Source: Nocardioides eburneiflavus
GTDB lineage: Bacteria > Actinomycetota > Actinomycetes > Propionibacteriales > Nocardioidaceae
Direction: 5' to 3'
DNA: 64,000 bases
NCBI RefSeq assembly: GCF_004785795.1
Contig: NZ_SRRO01000001.1
Span: forward strand, 558,001-622,000
Part shown: positions 49,382 through 57,582 of the stretch, in pieces
How positions within the stretch are numbered: the stretch's first letter is position 1
How the letters are laid out: each line of letters starts with the position of its first letter
Program-made: the position numbers and the translations under genes
Notes under the pieces: model-generated
Databases searched by the model: none
What the model saw: only the letters and a program-made list of their open reading frames with translations
What the model was told of the DNA's origin: nothing

Positions 49382-50748
49382 GGCTGCACCACCTCGTGCA
49401 CGAACTCGCCGAGCTGGGCGAGGTTGCGACACTCGACCATCGGCACCACCTCGCCGTAGCGGTCCGCCGCGCTGTCGCCCGTGCCCCAGTGCCGGGGGTG
49501 CTCGGGGTTGAGCCACCAGGCGTGCCGGGCCCGGCCGGCGAGGTCCGCCAGGACGGGAAGGGCGAGGTCGCTGTAGTTCGACCGTCCGTCCCCGAGCACG
49601 AGCAGGGACGACCGCGGCCCGACCGCGTCGCCGTGCTCCTCCGCGAAGCGGGTCAGCGCCCTGCCGTAGTTGGTGCGGCCCCACAGCGCAGCCTGCGAGA
49701 TGCTCGACGCCAGGGACTCCATCACCTCGACCACGTCGGCGCCCTGCCGGAAGGTGTCGCTCACCTCGACGACGTCGTCGACGAAGGTGAACGCGCGGAC
49801 GCCGCTGAAGGCCTCCCGCAGCGCGTACACCAGCATCAGCGTGAACTGCGCGAAGTTGGCGACCGACCCGCTCACGTCGCACAGCACCACGAGGTCGGTG
49901 CGGTGCGGCCGGCGCGGCCGGTGGTGGGTCTCGAGCGGCACCCCGCCCGTCGCGATCGAGGCGCGCACGGTGCGGCGTACGTCCAGCGGTCCCCGGCGCC
50001 GCGCGTGCTGCTCCTTGGTGAGCCGGGCCGCGAGCCGGCGCGCGAGGGGATAGATCTCGCGCCGCATCTCGTCGAGGTCGCTGCGCCGGGCCGCGGTGAA
50101 GTCGAGTCGGTCGATGGTCGGGCGGACGGTCACGCCGGCCACGTGCTCGGGGCCCTTCTCCTCCGCGATCCGCCGACGCGCGTCGCCCTCGACGAGCCGG
50201 GTGAAGTCACCGATGCGCCGCCCCGCGGTGCGCTCGGCCTGCTCGGGCTCCATCCCGGCGGCCAGCAGGCCGCGCACGAGCCGGTCCATCAGCTCACCCG
50301 GCGAGACCCGCTGGAGCGAGGTGTAGGCCGACCAGCTCGACAGCCCCGGCCCCCGGCCCGGCATCGCGCCGAACCGCGCCACCGCCTCGACTGCAAGGTC
50401 CTGCAACGCCTGCGCGTCAGCGGACGCGAGGGCGGCGGCGAGCGCCTCGCGGAAGCGCTCGAGCTGCGGCCCGGCGTCCTGCGGGCCGTCGACGGGCTCG
50501 AGTCCGTCACCGGCGACCCCGCCGCCGATCAGCCGCGGGTAGTAGATGTCGAAGACGGCATCGAAGGTGACCCGCTGGGGCTGTCGCTTCACCAGCGTCG
50601 CGGCGTACGCGGCGCGTACGGTCTCGCGGTCGTGCCACTGCACCCTCTCCAGCGCGCTGATGGCGTCGAGGCCCTCGGCGAGCGACACCGACAACCCCGC
50701 GGAGCGCAGCGCCTCCACGAAGCCGATGTGGGTGTCGAGCAGGGTCAT
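49366..50748 (-). CDS. VWA-domain (CoxE-type) protein
   Basis: A 460-residue protein of the MoxR-associated VWA/CoxE family. The C-terminal von Willebrand A domain has the metal site DVSGSVANF near 300 with a downstream Thr in GRTNYGR. The N-terminal half is helical and charged. MoxR ATPase and VWA partners act together as metal or cofactor insertion chaperones. It sits 4 bp after its MoxR gene, so the pair is an operon. The targets are not evident from neighbours. Confidence 0.9.
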   Translation of the reverse strand: MTLLDTHIGFVEALRSAGLSVSLAEGLDAISALERVQWHDRETVRAAYAATLVKRQPQRVTFDAVFDIYYPRLIGGGVAGDGLEPVDGPQDAGPQLERFREALAAALASADAQALQDLAVEAVARFGAMPGRGPGLSSWSAYTSLQRVSPGELMDRLVRGLLAAGMEPEQAERTAGRRIGDFTRLVEGDARRRIAEEKGPEHVAGVTVRPTIDRLDFTAARRSDLDEMRREIYPLARRLAARLTKEQHARRRGPLDVRRTVRASIATGGVPLETHHRPRRPHRTDLVVLCDVSGSVANFAQFTLMLVYALREAFSGVRAFTFVDDVVEVSDTFRQGADVVEVMESLASSISQAALWGRTNYGRALTRFAEEHGDAVGPRSSLLVLGDGRSNYSDLALPVLADLAGRARHAWWLNPEHPRHWGTGDSAADRYGEVVPMVECRNLAQLGEFVHEVVQPHPTR

Positions 50749-50752
50749 GACG

Positions 50753-51625
50753 TCACCGCACCGCCAGCTTGAGCTCCTTGACGGCCCGCTGCTGGTCGGA
50801 GGCGTGCTTGAGCACGACCCCCAGGGTGCGGGAGACCGTGTCCTCGTCGAGGTCGCCGACCTGGAGGGCGATCAGGGTGCGCGCCCAGTCGACCGACTCG
50901 GCGATCGACGGCGCCTTCTTGAGCTCGAGCTCACGCAGGCGTACGACGACGTCGACGAGCTGGGCGGCGACCCGGTGGTCGAGGCCCGGCACCTGGCTGA
51001 TGACGATCGCCCGCTCGCGCTCGGCGTCGGGATAGCCGAGGTGGAGGAACAGGCAGCGGCGCTTCACCGCCTCCGAGAGCTCGCGGCTGGCGTTGGAGGT
51101 GAGCACGACGAAGGGTCGCCGGGTGGCGCTGACGGTGCCGAGCTCCGGGATGGTCACCTGGAAGTCGCTCAGCACCTCGAGCAGCAGGCCCTCGACCTCG
51201 ACGTCGGTCTTGTCGACCTCGTCGACCAGCAGCACCGTCGGCTCGTCGCGCCGGATGGCGCTGAGCAGCGGCCGGGTGAGCAGGAACTCCTCGGTGAAGA
51301 TGTCGTCGTGCACCTCGCTCCAGGCGGCGTCGTCACCCTGGGACGCCTGGATGCGCAGCAGCTGCTTCTTGTAGTTCCACTCGTAGAGCGCCCGTGCCTC
51401 GTCGAGGCCCTCGTAGCACTGCAGTCGCACCAGCTCCGCGCCCGTCGCCCGCGCCACCGCCTTGGCCAGCTCCGTCTTGCCGACGCCGGCCGGTCCCTCG
51501 ACGAGCAGCGGCTTCTCCAGCGCGCCCGCGAGGTACGTCGTCAGCGCCGTCGCGTCGTCGGTGAGGTAGCCGGCCGCGCGGAGGCGGGTGGTCGCGTCGT
51601 CGGGGGACTCGAACCAGGAGGTCAC
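50753..51625 (-). CDS. MoxR-family AAA+ ATPase
   Basis: A 290-residue AAA+ chaperone: Walker A VEGPAGVGKT at 42-51, Walker B VLLVDEVDKTD, sensor 1 FVVLTSNASREL, and C-terminal lid with VKELKLAVR. GTG 51625 (VTSWFESPDD) matches the family's N-terminus; a GTG at 51664 gives 13 more residues and neither has a good RBS, so a leaderless transcript is possible. It works with the VWA protein encoded 4 bp downstream. Confidence 0.9.
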   Translation of the reverse strand: MTSWFESPDDATTRLRAAGYLTDDATALTTYLAGALEKPLLVEGPAGVGKTELAKAVARATGAELVRLQCYEGLDEARALYEWNYKKQLLRIQASQGDDAAWSEVHDDIFTEEFLLTRPLLSAIRRDEPTVLLVDEVDKTDVEVEGLLLEVLSDFQVTIPELGTVSATRRPFVVLTSNASRELSEAVKRRCLFLHLGYPDAERERAIVISQVPGLDHRVAAQLVDVVVRLRELELKKAPSIAESVDWARTLIALQVGDLDEDTVSRTLGVVLKHASDQQRAVKELKLAVR

Positions 51626-51717
51626 GTGGTCGAGCGTAGTGCGCGGGCCAACGCCTTCTGACACGGGAGGATGCCGGTACGTGCGCTCGCTTCGCTCACG
51701 CTCTTGCGTTCAAGACG

Positions 51718-51758
51718 CCTCTGCTGAGCCCTTGGCTCCGCCAAGGGCTCAGCAGAGG
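51718..51758 (-). terminator. 18-bp stem-loop overlapping the tRNA-Ser(TGA) 3' end
   Basis: Arms 51718-51735 and 51741-51758 are perfect complements (CCTCTGCTGAGCCCTTGG), with a five-base loop. On the minus strand it follows the tRNA, but the near arm includes six bases (51753-51758) of the tRNA's own 3' end: the discriminator and most of the acceptor strand. Confidence 0.75.
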
Positions 51759-51837
51759 GGGCGGGATTCGAACCCGCGGTAGGTCTCCCTACGACCGCTT
51801 TCAAGGCGGTTCCGATCGGCCGCTCCGGCACCCCTCC
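51753..51837 (-). tRNA. tRNA-Ser (TGA)
   Basis: Acceptor GGAGGGG pairs with CCCCTCT (first pair G-U), anticodon loop TTGAAAG (anticodon TGA), class II variable arm, T-arm GGTTCGAATCC; discriminator G, no encoded CCA. Its 3' strand is shared with a strong hairpin. Confidence 0.95.
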
Positions 51838-51918
51838 TCGTACGACGCCGGGGCGCCGCACACCGCGGGACTCTACCCAACCGGGCCGACCGCGCCCACG
51901 CGTGATGAAATCGCCTGC

Positions 51919-52383
51919 GTGACGACCGAGCCCGCCACCGTCCACCGCCTCGCGCCGGCCATCGCCGCGCGCCTCCTGGGCGTGGTGCTGGTCGCCGTCG
52001 CCGCACTGATCCTCCTGAGCACGTTGGCGATCGCCGTCCTCGACCTGCACACCCTCTTCCTGCTCGTGCCGGTGCTCCTCACGGTGGCGGTGCTGACCGC
52101 CACCTGGTGGGCCTGGCGGCGCAAGGGCTGGGTCGTCCGGATGACCACCGAGGGCTACCGGGTGCAGTGGGTACGCGGGGTCGGCACGGCCACGGGCCGC
52201 TGGAAGGACGTCGAGGACGCCGTCACCACGACCGTCGCCGACGCACCGGTCGTGGTGCTGCGCCTGCGCGACGGCCGCACCACGACGATCCCCGTCGAGA
52301 TGCTCGCCGTCGACCGCGAGGCGTTCGTGAGGGACGTCCAGGAGCACCTCCAGCGAGGACACGGCCTGCGCAAGTGGGGCTGA
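51919..52383 (+). CDS. two-helix membrane protein with PH-like tail
   Basis: A 154-residue protein: two membrane helices (LLGVVLVAVAALILLSTLAIAVL and TLFLLVPVLLTVAVLTATWWAW) and then a beta-rich cytoplasmic domain (VRMTTEGYRVQWVRGVGTATGRWKDVEDAVTTT), resembling actinobacterial PH-like small membrane proteins. The function is unknown. GTG 51919 starts 81 bp from the divergent tRNA-Ser. It ends 59 bp before tRNA-Ser(GCT). Confidence 0.8.
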   Translation: MTTEPATVHRLAPAIAARLLGVVLVAVAALILLSTLAIAVLDLHTLFLLVPVLLTVAVLTATWWAWRRKGWVVRMTTEGYRVQWVRGVGTATGRWKDVEDAVTTTVADAPVVVLRLRDGRTTTIPVEMLAVDREAFVRDVQEHLQRGHGLRKWG

Positions 52384-52442
52384 TTCGGCGCGGACCCGCC
52401 GCGCCTTGTAACCTTCTGTGCGCCCGGCCACTCGTCGGGCAT

Positions 52443-52533
52443 GGAGGCGTCGCCTAGTCCGGTCTATGGCGCCCGCCTGCTAAGCGGGTTTGGGGCTAAA
52501 ACCCCATCGAGGGTTCAAATCCCTCCGCCTCCG
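52443..52533 (+). tRNA. tRNA-Ser (GCT)
   Basis: Acceptor GGAGGCG/CGCCTCC, anticodon loop TGCTAAG (anticodon GCT), long variable arm, T-arm GGTTCAAATCC, discriminator G. Confidence 0.96.
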
Positions 52534-52540
52534 CCGCGCT

Positions 52541-52566
52541 CGGCCCCCTCCTGCGGGAGGGGGCCG
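52541..52566 (+). terminator. stem-loop after tRNA-Ser (GCT)
   Basis: CGGCCCCCTCC and its complement form an 11-bp stem around a short loop, 8 bp after the tRNA. No T-run. Confidence 0.6.
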
Positions 52567-52583
52567 GCTCCGGCTTCCCTGCG

Positions 52584-52620
52584 TGCATTTGCAGGAACCT
52601 GCAATGCACAGACCTGCAAT
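52584..52620. promoter_or_regulatory. repeated CCTGCAA operator-like half-sites
   Basis: TTGCAGG at 52590-52596, CCTGCAA at 52599, and CCTGCAA again at 52613. The first two form a dyad within TGCATTTGCAGG/CCTGCAATGCA. They sit about 80-115 bp upstream of the small secreted peptide gene, a likely place for control by the adjacent LuxR-type regulator. Confidence 0.5.
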
Positions 52621-52700
52621 CGCATCGACGCGACGCGGCTGCGAGGGGTGGGAGACAATGGTCCAGTCATCCCCTGTGACACAAACTGAGGTGAAGAGCA

Positions 52701-52877
52701 ATGACCCCTGTACGCCGCATCGCCGCCGCCGCCCTCGTGGCCGCGCTCGGGCTCGGATTCGCCGGCATCGGGGCCGCCCCCGCCAACGCCGTCGACACCA
52801 CGTGGGGCTACAAGGTCAAGGGTGGCAGCACCCAGTCCCTCGACACGACCTGGGGCTACAAGAAGAACTTCCGCTGA
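52701..52877 (+). CDS. small secreted peptide with two DTTWGYK repeats
   Basis: A 58-residue precursor. Met-Thr-Pro-Val-Arg-Arg start, hydrophobic core (AAAALVAALGLGFAGIG) and APANA cleavage site give a Sec signal peptide of 30 residues. The predicted mature peptide has 28 residues, basic, with two copies of DTTWGYK split by VKGGSTQSL and ending KNFR. GAGG lies 9 bp before ATG 52701. There are no cysteines and no known lanthipeptide or bacteriocin core. The gene converges on a TrmB/LuxR-type regulator. Role inferred as an extracellular signal or pheromone; not proven. Confidence 0.75.
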   Translation: MTPVRRIAAAALVAALGLGFAGIGAAPANAVDTTWGYKVKGGSTQSLDTTWGYKKNFR

Positions 52878-52981
52878 TCGGACGTGCCATGATGTGCACG
52901 CAGTGAAAGAGCCGGGACCCGGACCCCTCAACCCCCCACGAGTTTGGTCCGGCAGCCTCCCCCACAGGCGAGTTCCGGCAG

Positions 52982-53016
52982 CGAGGGCAGCAACTTCTTC
53001 GGAGTTGCTGCCCTCG
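52982..53016. terminator. convergent terminator between peptide and regulator
   Basis: A 14-bp perfect stem (left arm CGAGGGCAGCAACT) with a seven-base loop lies between the two facing genes and can stop both transcripts. Confidence 0.75.
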
Positions 53017-53042
53017 TGCATGTCCGGGGGCGTGCTCCGGCG

Positions 53043-54044
53043 TCAGTCCGCCGCGGCCTCGGTCTCGCGGCCGGAGATGCCGCGCTTGCCCATCTCGTAG
53101 CCCAGCTGGAACCGCGTCTCCACCTCGAACTCGTTCTTGAGGTCGGCGACGTAGGCCGCGTAGGTCCGCGGGCTGACCCCGAGGCGCTTGGCGCCCGCCG
53201 GATCGGCGCGCCCCTCGAGGAGCATCCGGATCGTCATCGCACGCTGCTCGGCGGCGATGTCGCGCATCAGGGAGGTCTCGCTGCTCGTGAACGGCCTCGC
53301 GCGCTCCCAGTGCCGCTCGAACATGTCGACCAGGTAGGCCACCATGGACGGCTCGCTGATCACCATGGCCGTGTCGAGTCCCTTGTGGCTGGGGATGATG
53401 GCGATCCGCCGGTCGACCACGATGAGCCGGTTGAAGAACTCGTCGAGCGTGCGGACCTCGGCGCCCTCCGCGGTCACCGCGGAGACGTACTTGCGGGTGT
53501 CGGCGCCACGCCGGGCGGCGTGCTGGTAGAGCGTACGCATGCGGACGCCGCGCCGGAGGGCTGCGATCTCGCGGGCACCTGCCTCGCCGAGCTGCTTCAC
53601 GCCGCGCCGGTCCTGGGGCTGCGCCGTGAGCAGCTCCTCCTCGGCGTCACTCACCATCGAGGCGAGGAAGTTGGCGATGGTCTCACCGCGGATCTCCGCG
53701 AACGGCCCGCCGACGGCGCTCGGCGAACGCCGCCACGCGTGCGACAGCGTGATGAACGCCTGCGCCCAGTGGGCCGACTCGGCGATCAGCTCGGCACCCT
53801 GCTGGCCGAGCGGGGCCACCACCTGCGCCTGGACGGCCGCCGGGTCCACGCCGCGCCAGGTGAGGCCGTCCTCGCTGCGGGTCACCAGGCCGACGTCGAC
53901 GAGCAGCGCGAAGGCAGCGTGCAGGTCACCGCCCGCGCCGATCCGCCCGTCCGTCGCCTCGATGCCCCCGGAAGCGACGATCTCCTCGTAGAGGGGCGTC
54001 GACTGCTCCTCGAAGACGACCCGCTCCTGCGGCCCCAAGGGCAT
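53043..54044 (-). CDS. TrmB/LuxR-type transcriptional regulator
   Basis: A 333-residue one-component regulator. An N-terminal winged-helix-like part (PLYEEIVASGG...HAAFALLVDVGLV), a central PLD-like/TrmB sensor region (GVRMRTLYQHAARRG; VRTLDEFFNRLIVVDRRIAII), and a C-terminal HTH of LuxR type (IRMLLEGRADPAGAKRLGVSPRTYAAYVADLK). ATG 54044 has GGAGG 7 bp upstream. It has no transmembrane segment, so a peptide signal would have to enter the cell or work through a transporter. It faces the DTTWGYK peptide gene. Confidence 0.85.
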   Translation of the reverse strand: MPLGPQERVVFEEQSTPLYEEIVASGGIEATDGRIGAGGDLHAAFALLVDVGLVTRSEDGLTWRGVDPAAVQAQVVAPLGQQGAELIAESAHWAQAFITLSHAWRRSPSAVGGPFAEIRGETIANFLASMVSDAEEELLTAQPQDRRGVKQLGEAGAREIAALRRGVRMRTLYQHAARRGADTRKYVSAVTAEGAEVRTLDEFFNRLIVVDRRIAIIPSHKGLDTAMVISEPSMVAYLVDMFERHWERARPFTSSETSLMRDIAAEQRAMTIRMLLEGRADPAGAKRLGVSPRTYAAYVADLKNEFEVETRFQLGYEMGKRGISGRETEAAAD

Positions 54045-54122
54045 GGCACATCCTCCGCTCGACCGATGTCCCCGTGGGGAGGATGGTGCCACACGCACCC
54101 ATGTCGTCCGGCCCGGAAGCCG

Positions 54123-54161
54123 CAGGACCCGCCCCCCGTACGACCGGCGGGGCGGGTCCTG
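54123..54161 (-). terminator. terminator of the first PEP carboxykinase gene
   Basis: A 13-bp stem (CAGGACCCGCCCC with its complement) lies 20 bp past the stop of the minus-strand gene, before the regulator start. It also separates the two transcripts. Confidence 0.6.
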
Positions 54162-54180
54162 GCAGGCGAGGTGCCGGCGA

Positions 54181-56028
54181 TCAGACGCCGAGGCGGGCCT
54201 TCAGCGTGTCGAGCTCGCTCCAGAGCACGGCCGGGAGGTCGTCGCCGAACTTCTCGAACCACTCCTGGATCTGCGGCAGCTCGGCCTTCCACTCCTCGGC
54301 GTCGACCGCGAGGGCCTGCGCCAGCTCGGCCTCGGTCAGGTCGAGACCGTCGACGTCCAGCGAGCCGGGCGCCGGGACGTGGCCGATCGGCGTCTCGACC
54401 GCGGCCGCCTGGCCGTCGATGCGCTCGATGACCCACTTGAGGACGCGGCTGTTCTCGCCGAAGCCCGGCCACAGGAAGCCGCCGTCGTCACCGCGGCGGA
54501 ACCAGTTGACGTAGAAGATCTTCGGCAGCTTCGCCGCGTCGTTGTCCTTGCCGATGCCGACCCAGTGCCCGAAGTAGTCGCCGGCGTTGTAGCCGATGAA
54601 CGGCAGCATCGCCATCGGGTCGCGACGCACCACGCCGACCGCGCCGACCGCGGCCGCGGTGGTCTCCGAGGACAGGGTGGCGCCCATGAAGGTGCCGTGG
54701 TTCCAGTCGCGGGCCTCGGTCACCAGCGGGATGGTGGTCTTGCGGCGGCCACCGAAGAGGATCGCGTCGATCGGCACGCCGCGCGGGTCGTCGTACTCGT
54801 CGGCGAGGATCGAGCACTGCTTGATCGGGGTGCAGTAGCGGCTGTTGGCGTGGCTGGAGAGCTCGCCGGTCTGCTCGGCGATCTCGGGCGTCCAGCGCTC
54901 GCCCTTCCAGCTCGTGGCCTCGGCCGGGGTGTTCTCCAGACCCTCCCACCACACGTTGCCGTCGGGCGTGAGCGCGACGTTGGTGAAGACCGAGTTGCCC
55001 TTGCGGATGGTCTCCATCGCGTGGGGGTTGGTGTGCTCGTTGGTGCCGGGGGCGACGCCGAAGAAGCCGAACTCCGGGTTGACCGCCCACAGGCGCCCGT
55101 CCTCGCCGATCCGCATCCAGGCGATGTCGTCGCCGATGGCCTCGACCGTCCACCCGGGGATGGTCGGCTTGAGCATCGCGAGGTTGGTCTTGCCGCACGC
55201 GCTCGGGAAGGCGGCGGCGACGTACTTGGTGACGCCCTGCGGCGAGGTGAGCTTGAGGATCAGCATGTGCTCGGCGAGCCAGCCCTCGTCGCGCGCCATC
55301 ACCGAGGCGATGCGCAGCGCGTAGCACTTCTTGCCGAGCAGCGCGTTGCCGCCGTAGCCGGAGCCGAAGCTCCAGATCATCCGCTCCTCAGGGAACTGGA
55401 CGATGTACTTGGTGTCGTTGCACGGCCACGCGACGTCGGCCTGGCCGTCCTCGAGCGGCATGCCGACCGAGTGGAGGGCAGGCACCCACTGGGGGTCCTC
55501 GCCGGCGGCCTCGAGCTCCTCGATGCGCCGCAGCACGTCGGTGCCCATGCGGGCCATGACACGCATCGAGACGGTCACGTAGGCGGAGTCGGTGATCTCG
55601 ATGCCGAACATCGGGTGGGCGGCGTCGAGGTGGCCCATCACGAACGGGATGACGTACATCGTGCGCCCGCGCATGCAGCCCGCGTAGAGCCCGCGCATGA
55701 GCTCCTTCATCTGCTCGGGGTCCATCCAGTTGTTGGTGGGCCCGGCATCGCGCTCGGCGACGGAGCAGATGTAGGTGCGGTCCTCGACGCGCGCCACGTC
55801 GGTGGGGTCGGAGGCCGCGTGGAACGAGTTGGGCATGACCTCGGGGTTGAGGCGGGTGAACGTCCCGGTCGCCTCGAGGGAGGCGGTGAGCTGGGCCCAC
55901 TCCTCGTCGGACCCGGTGCACCAGTGGACCGAGTCGGGCTGGGTCAGCTCGGCGACCTCGGTGACCCAGGCGAGGATGCCCGGGTGGGTGGTCGGCGGGG
56001 TCGTCTGGGTGTCGATCGTTGCGGTCAT
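54181..56028 (-). CDS. pckG: GTP-dependent phosphoenolpyruvate carboxykinase
   Basis: PEPCK (615 aa) converts oxaloacetate and GTP to PEP, CO2 and GDP, the gluconeogenic entry point. The P-loop with the reactive cysteine, FPSACGKTN, lies near 276-284; GDDIAWM binds metal; [30 protein letters not shown] and [11 protein letters not shown] are GTP-PEPCK signatures. The N-terminus [17 protein letters not shown] is normal for actinobacteria. A 311-bp gap upstream contains two dyads. A second, divergent PEPCK is encoded at 61344. Confidence 0.97.
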   Translation of the reverse strand: MTATIDTQTTPPTTHPGILAWVTEVAELTQPDSVHWCTGSDEEWAQLTASLEATGTFTRLNPEVMPNSFHAASDPTDVARVEDRTYICSVAERDAGPTNNWMDPEQMKELMRGLYAGCMRGRTMYVIPFVMGHLDAAHPMFGIEITDSAYVTVSMRVMARMGTDVLRRIEELEAAGEDPQWVPALHSVGMPLEDGQADVAWPCNDTKYIVQFPEERMIWSFGSGYGGNALLGKKCYALRIASVMARDEGWLAEHMLILKLTSPQGVTKYVAAAFPSACGKTNLAMLKPTIPGWTVEAIGDDIAWMRIGEDGRLWAVNPEFGFFGVAPGTNEHTNPHAMETIRKGNSVFTNVALTPDGNVWWEGLENTPAEATSWKGERWTPEIAEQTGELSSHANSRYCTPIKQCSILADEYDDPRGVPIDAILFGGRRKTTIPLVTEARDWNHGTFMGATLSSETTAAAVGAVGVVRRDPMAMLPFIGYNAGDYFGHWVGIGKDNDAAKLPKIFYVNWFRRGDDGGFLWPGFGENSRVLKWVIERIDGQAAAVETPIGHVPAPGSLDVDGLDLTEAELAQALAVDAEEWKAELPQIQEWFEKFGDDLPAVLWSELDTLKARLGV

Positions 56029-56130
56029 GACCGTTTCCTTCAGCGTGCGTAGCGGCTGGTTCGCGCGGCCTCGTTGTCGGCGACTTGCCGGGACGCTAGC
56101 CCGTGTGAATGGCCGCTCATATTGGATCGA

Positions 56131-56144
56131 TCACAGACCTGTGA
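56131..56144. promoter_or_regulatory. TCACAG(AC)CTGTGA dyad in the pckG promoter
   Basis: A 6-2-6 inverted repeat about 103 bp upstream of pckG. A CAATAT -10-like box read on the minus strand lies 10-15 bp nearer the gene. It is an operator candidate, but not a Crp site since the arms point the other way. Confidence 0.35.
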
Positions 56145-56212
56145 CGCGGGTCTCGCTACCTTCCGGTACCCCCCACTTCCGTCATTTCTCGGCGAAAGTC
56201 GGGGTCCCGATC

Positions 56213-56240
56213 AGTGATCCCCGGCCGGCCGGGGATCACT
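56213..56240. repeat. 28-bp perfect palindrome
   Basis: AGTGATCCCCGGCC followed by its exact complement, no spacer. It lies between the TauE terminator and the pckG promoter and may be a second terminator or protein-binding site. Confidence 0.6.
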
Positions 56241-56288
56241 TGACGTTGTCGGCCTGTGCACCGCCTGACAAGTGCAACGAAAGCCTCA

Positions 56289-56320
56289 CAGCCCCCCGCC
56301 CGAGTCCGGGCGAGGGGCTG
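56289..56320 (-). terminator. terminator of the TauE/SafE gene
   Basis: CAGCCCCCCGCCCG pairs with CGGGCGAGGGGCTG (one mismatch) across AGTC, 20 bp past the stop of the minus-strand gene. Confidence 0.6.
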
Positions 56321-56339
56321 CGTGGGACGAGTCGACCGG

Positions 56340-57242
56340 TCAGGCAGCGACGCTCTCGCGCAACTCTGCGGGCTCCGCGCTCTCGGCCTTGTGGGCGCGC
56401 CACGAGTGGCGGATCGCGAAGGCCCACACTGCCGCGATCGCGACGTAGAGGCCGATCGCGACGCCGGCGGGCACGGCCACCAGGTCGGCGTTGACGAGCG
56501 TCCGGGTGTTGGTCAGCACGATCAGGCCGCCGACCAGGGAGCCGAGCATGCGTGCCGGGATGACCTTGACCAGCATCGCGGCGAACGGAGCGACGATCAT
56601 GCCGCCGACGAGCAGGCCCACGACGATCTGCCACTGGATGTCGGCGAAGCCGAGCGCGGTGAGGAAGCCGACCGAGGCGGCGAGGGTGACCACGAACTCC
56701 GAGGTGCTGACCGAGCCGATGACCTTGCGGGGCTCCATCCGGCCGTTCGCGAGCAGCGCCGGGGTGCCGATCGGCCCCCAGCCACCGCCGGCGGTCGCGT
56801 CGACGAAGCCGGCCACCCCGCCGAGCGGCACGAGGAACCGGCGGCCGACGGGCTGGCCCACGCGACTGGAGTCGAAGCCCTTCACCGTGAAGCGGACCAG
56901 GAGGTAGGAGCCGAGGCCGAGCAGCAGCACCGACATCACGACCTTGGCCAGGTCGACCGGCATGTTCACGAGGAGCGTGGCGCCGACGAAGGCACCGATC
57001 GCTCCCGGGAGCGCGATGGTGCGCACCACGCGCCAGTCGACGTTGCCGAAGGAGTGGTGGGCGATGCCCGAGGCGGCCGTGGTGCCGAGCTGCGCGAGCT
57101 GCACCATCGCCGAGGCCATCGCCGGGTTCGTGCCGATCATGAGCAGCAGCGTCGTGGAGGTGACGCCGTACGCCATCCCGAGGCTGCCGTCCACGAGCTG
57201 GGCGGCGATGCCGACGAGGGCGAACATGACGAGCTTCTGCAC
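56340..57242 (-). CDS. TauE/SafE-family anion exporter
   Basis: A 300-residue membrane protein of the TSUP (sulfite/organosulfur permease) family: about eight helices in two halves, with family motifs VDGSLGMAYGVTSTTLLLMIG and GFVDATAGGGWGPIGTPALL. GTG 57242 has GGAGGAG 6 bp upstream; the longer frame to 57278 crosses that RBS. The substrate is unknown. A 13-bp palindrome lies about 55-70 bp upstream of the start and could be its operator. Confidence 0.93.
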   Translation of the reverse strand: MQKLVMFALVGIAAQLVDGSLGMAYGVTSTTLLLMIGTNPAMASAMVQLAQLGTTAASGIAHHSFGNVDWRVVRTIALPGAIGAFVGATLLVNMPVDLAKVVMSVLLLGLGSYLLVRFTVKGFDSSRVGQPVGRRFLVPLGGVAGFVDATAGGGWGPIGTPALLANGRMEPRKVIGSVSTSEFVVTLAASVGFLTALGFADIQWQIVVGLLVGGMIVAPFAAMLVKVIPARMLGSLVGGLIVLTNTRTLVNADLVAVPAGVAIGLYVAIAAVWAFAIRHSWRAHKAESAEPAELRESVAA

Positions 57243-57294
57243 GGGTGACTCCTCCACAGCGGAACAAGACGATGTCACTAAAGTACAGTGTGTT

Positions 57295-57312
57295 GATAGG
57301 TATTACCTAATC
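57295..57312. promoter_or_regulatory. TAGGTATTACCTA palindrome upstream of the TauE gene
   Basis: GATAGGTATTACCTAATC contains a perfect 6-1-6 dyad, in an AT-richer stretch unusual for the window. It lies 53 bp ahead of the start and is not the IdeR or McbR consensus; the regulator is unknown. Confidence 0.45.
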
Positions 57313-57353
57313 GCTTGTCGGCGTGTCCTTTCAGGAGCGGGGCCCGGCACGGG

Positions 57354-57581
57354 TCAGACCGGCGCGTCCGGGTCGATGCTGCGCGTCTCCGAACGACGGT
57401 TGCGGGCGCTGAGGTGGTCGCGGAGGTAGAGCTTGGGCAGGATCTTCGCCACCGCGAGCGTCACGTAGACGATCGTGTTGATGGCCACGAAGGCCGCGAG
57501 GACCGCGATGAGCTCGTTGCGGAGGATGCTGTCGGGGAGCAGCACGCCCATGGGGACGACGGCCGGCTGGACGGTGACCAC
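57354..57581 (-). CDS. small membrane protein downstream of the glycosyltransferase
   Basis: A 75-residue protein with one membrane helix (LIAVLAAFVAINTIVYVTLAVAKIL) and a charged C-terminal tail (RDHLSARNRRSETRS). Its GTG start lies one base past the glycosyltransferase stop, with GGAG 6 bp upstream, so it is cotranscribed. By position it could be the small accessory subunit of a processive polysaccharide synthase, like PgaD/IcaD, but no sequence signature shows that. Confidence 0.7.
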   Translation of the reverse strand: MVTVQPAVVPMGVLLPDSILRNELIAVLAAFVAINTIVYVTLAVAKILPKLYLRDHLSARNRRSETRSIDPDAPV

Positions 57582-57582
57582 C

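Noticed and set aside
56131..56144. Crp site at pckG
   Set aside because: Arms are TCACA...TGTGA, the reverse of the Crp consensus order, with a spacer of four rather than six between the five-base arms.
54123..56320. CRISPR-like repeats in the intergenic dyads
   Set aside because: Only single hairpins and one palindrome; no repeated units with regular spacers.
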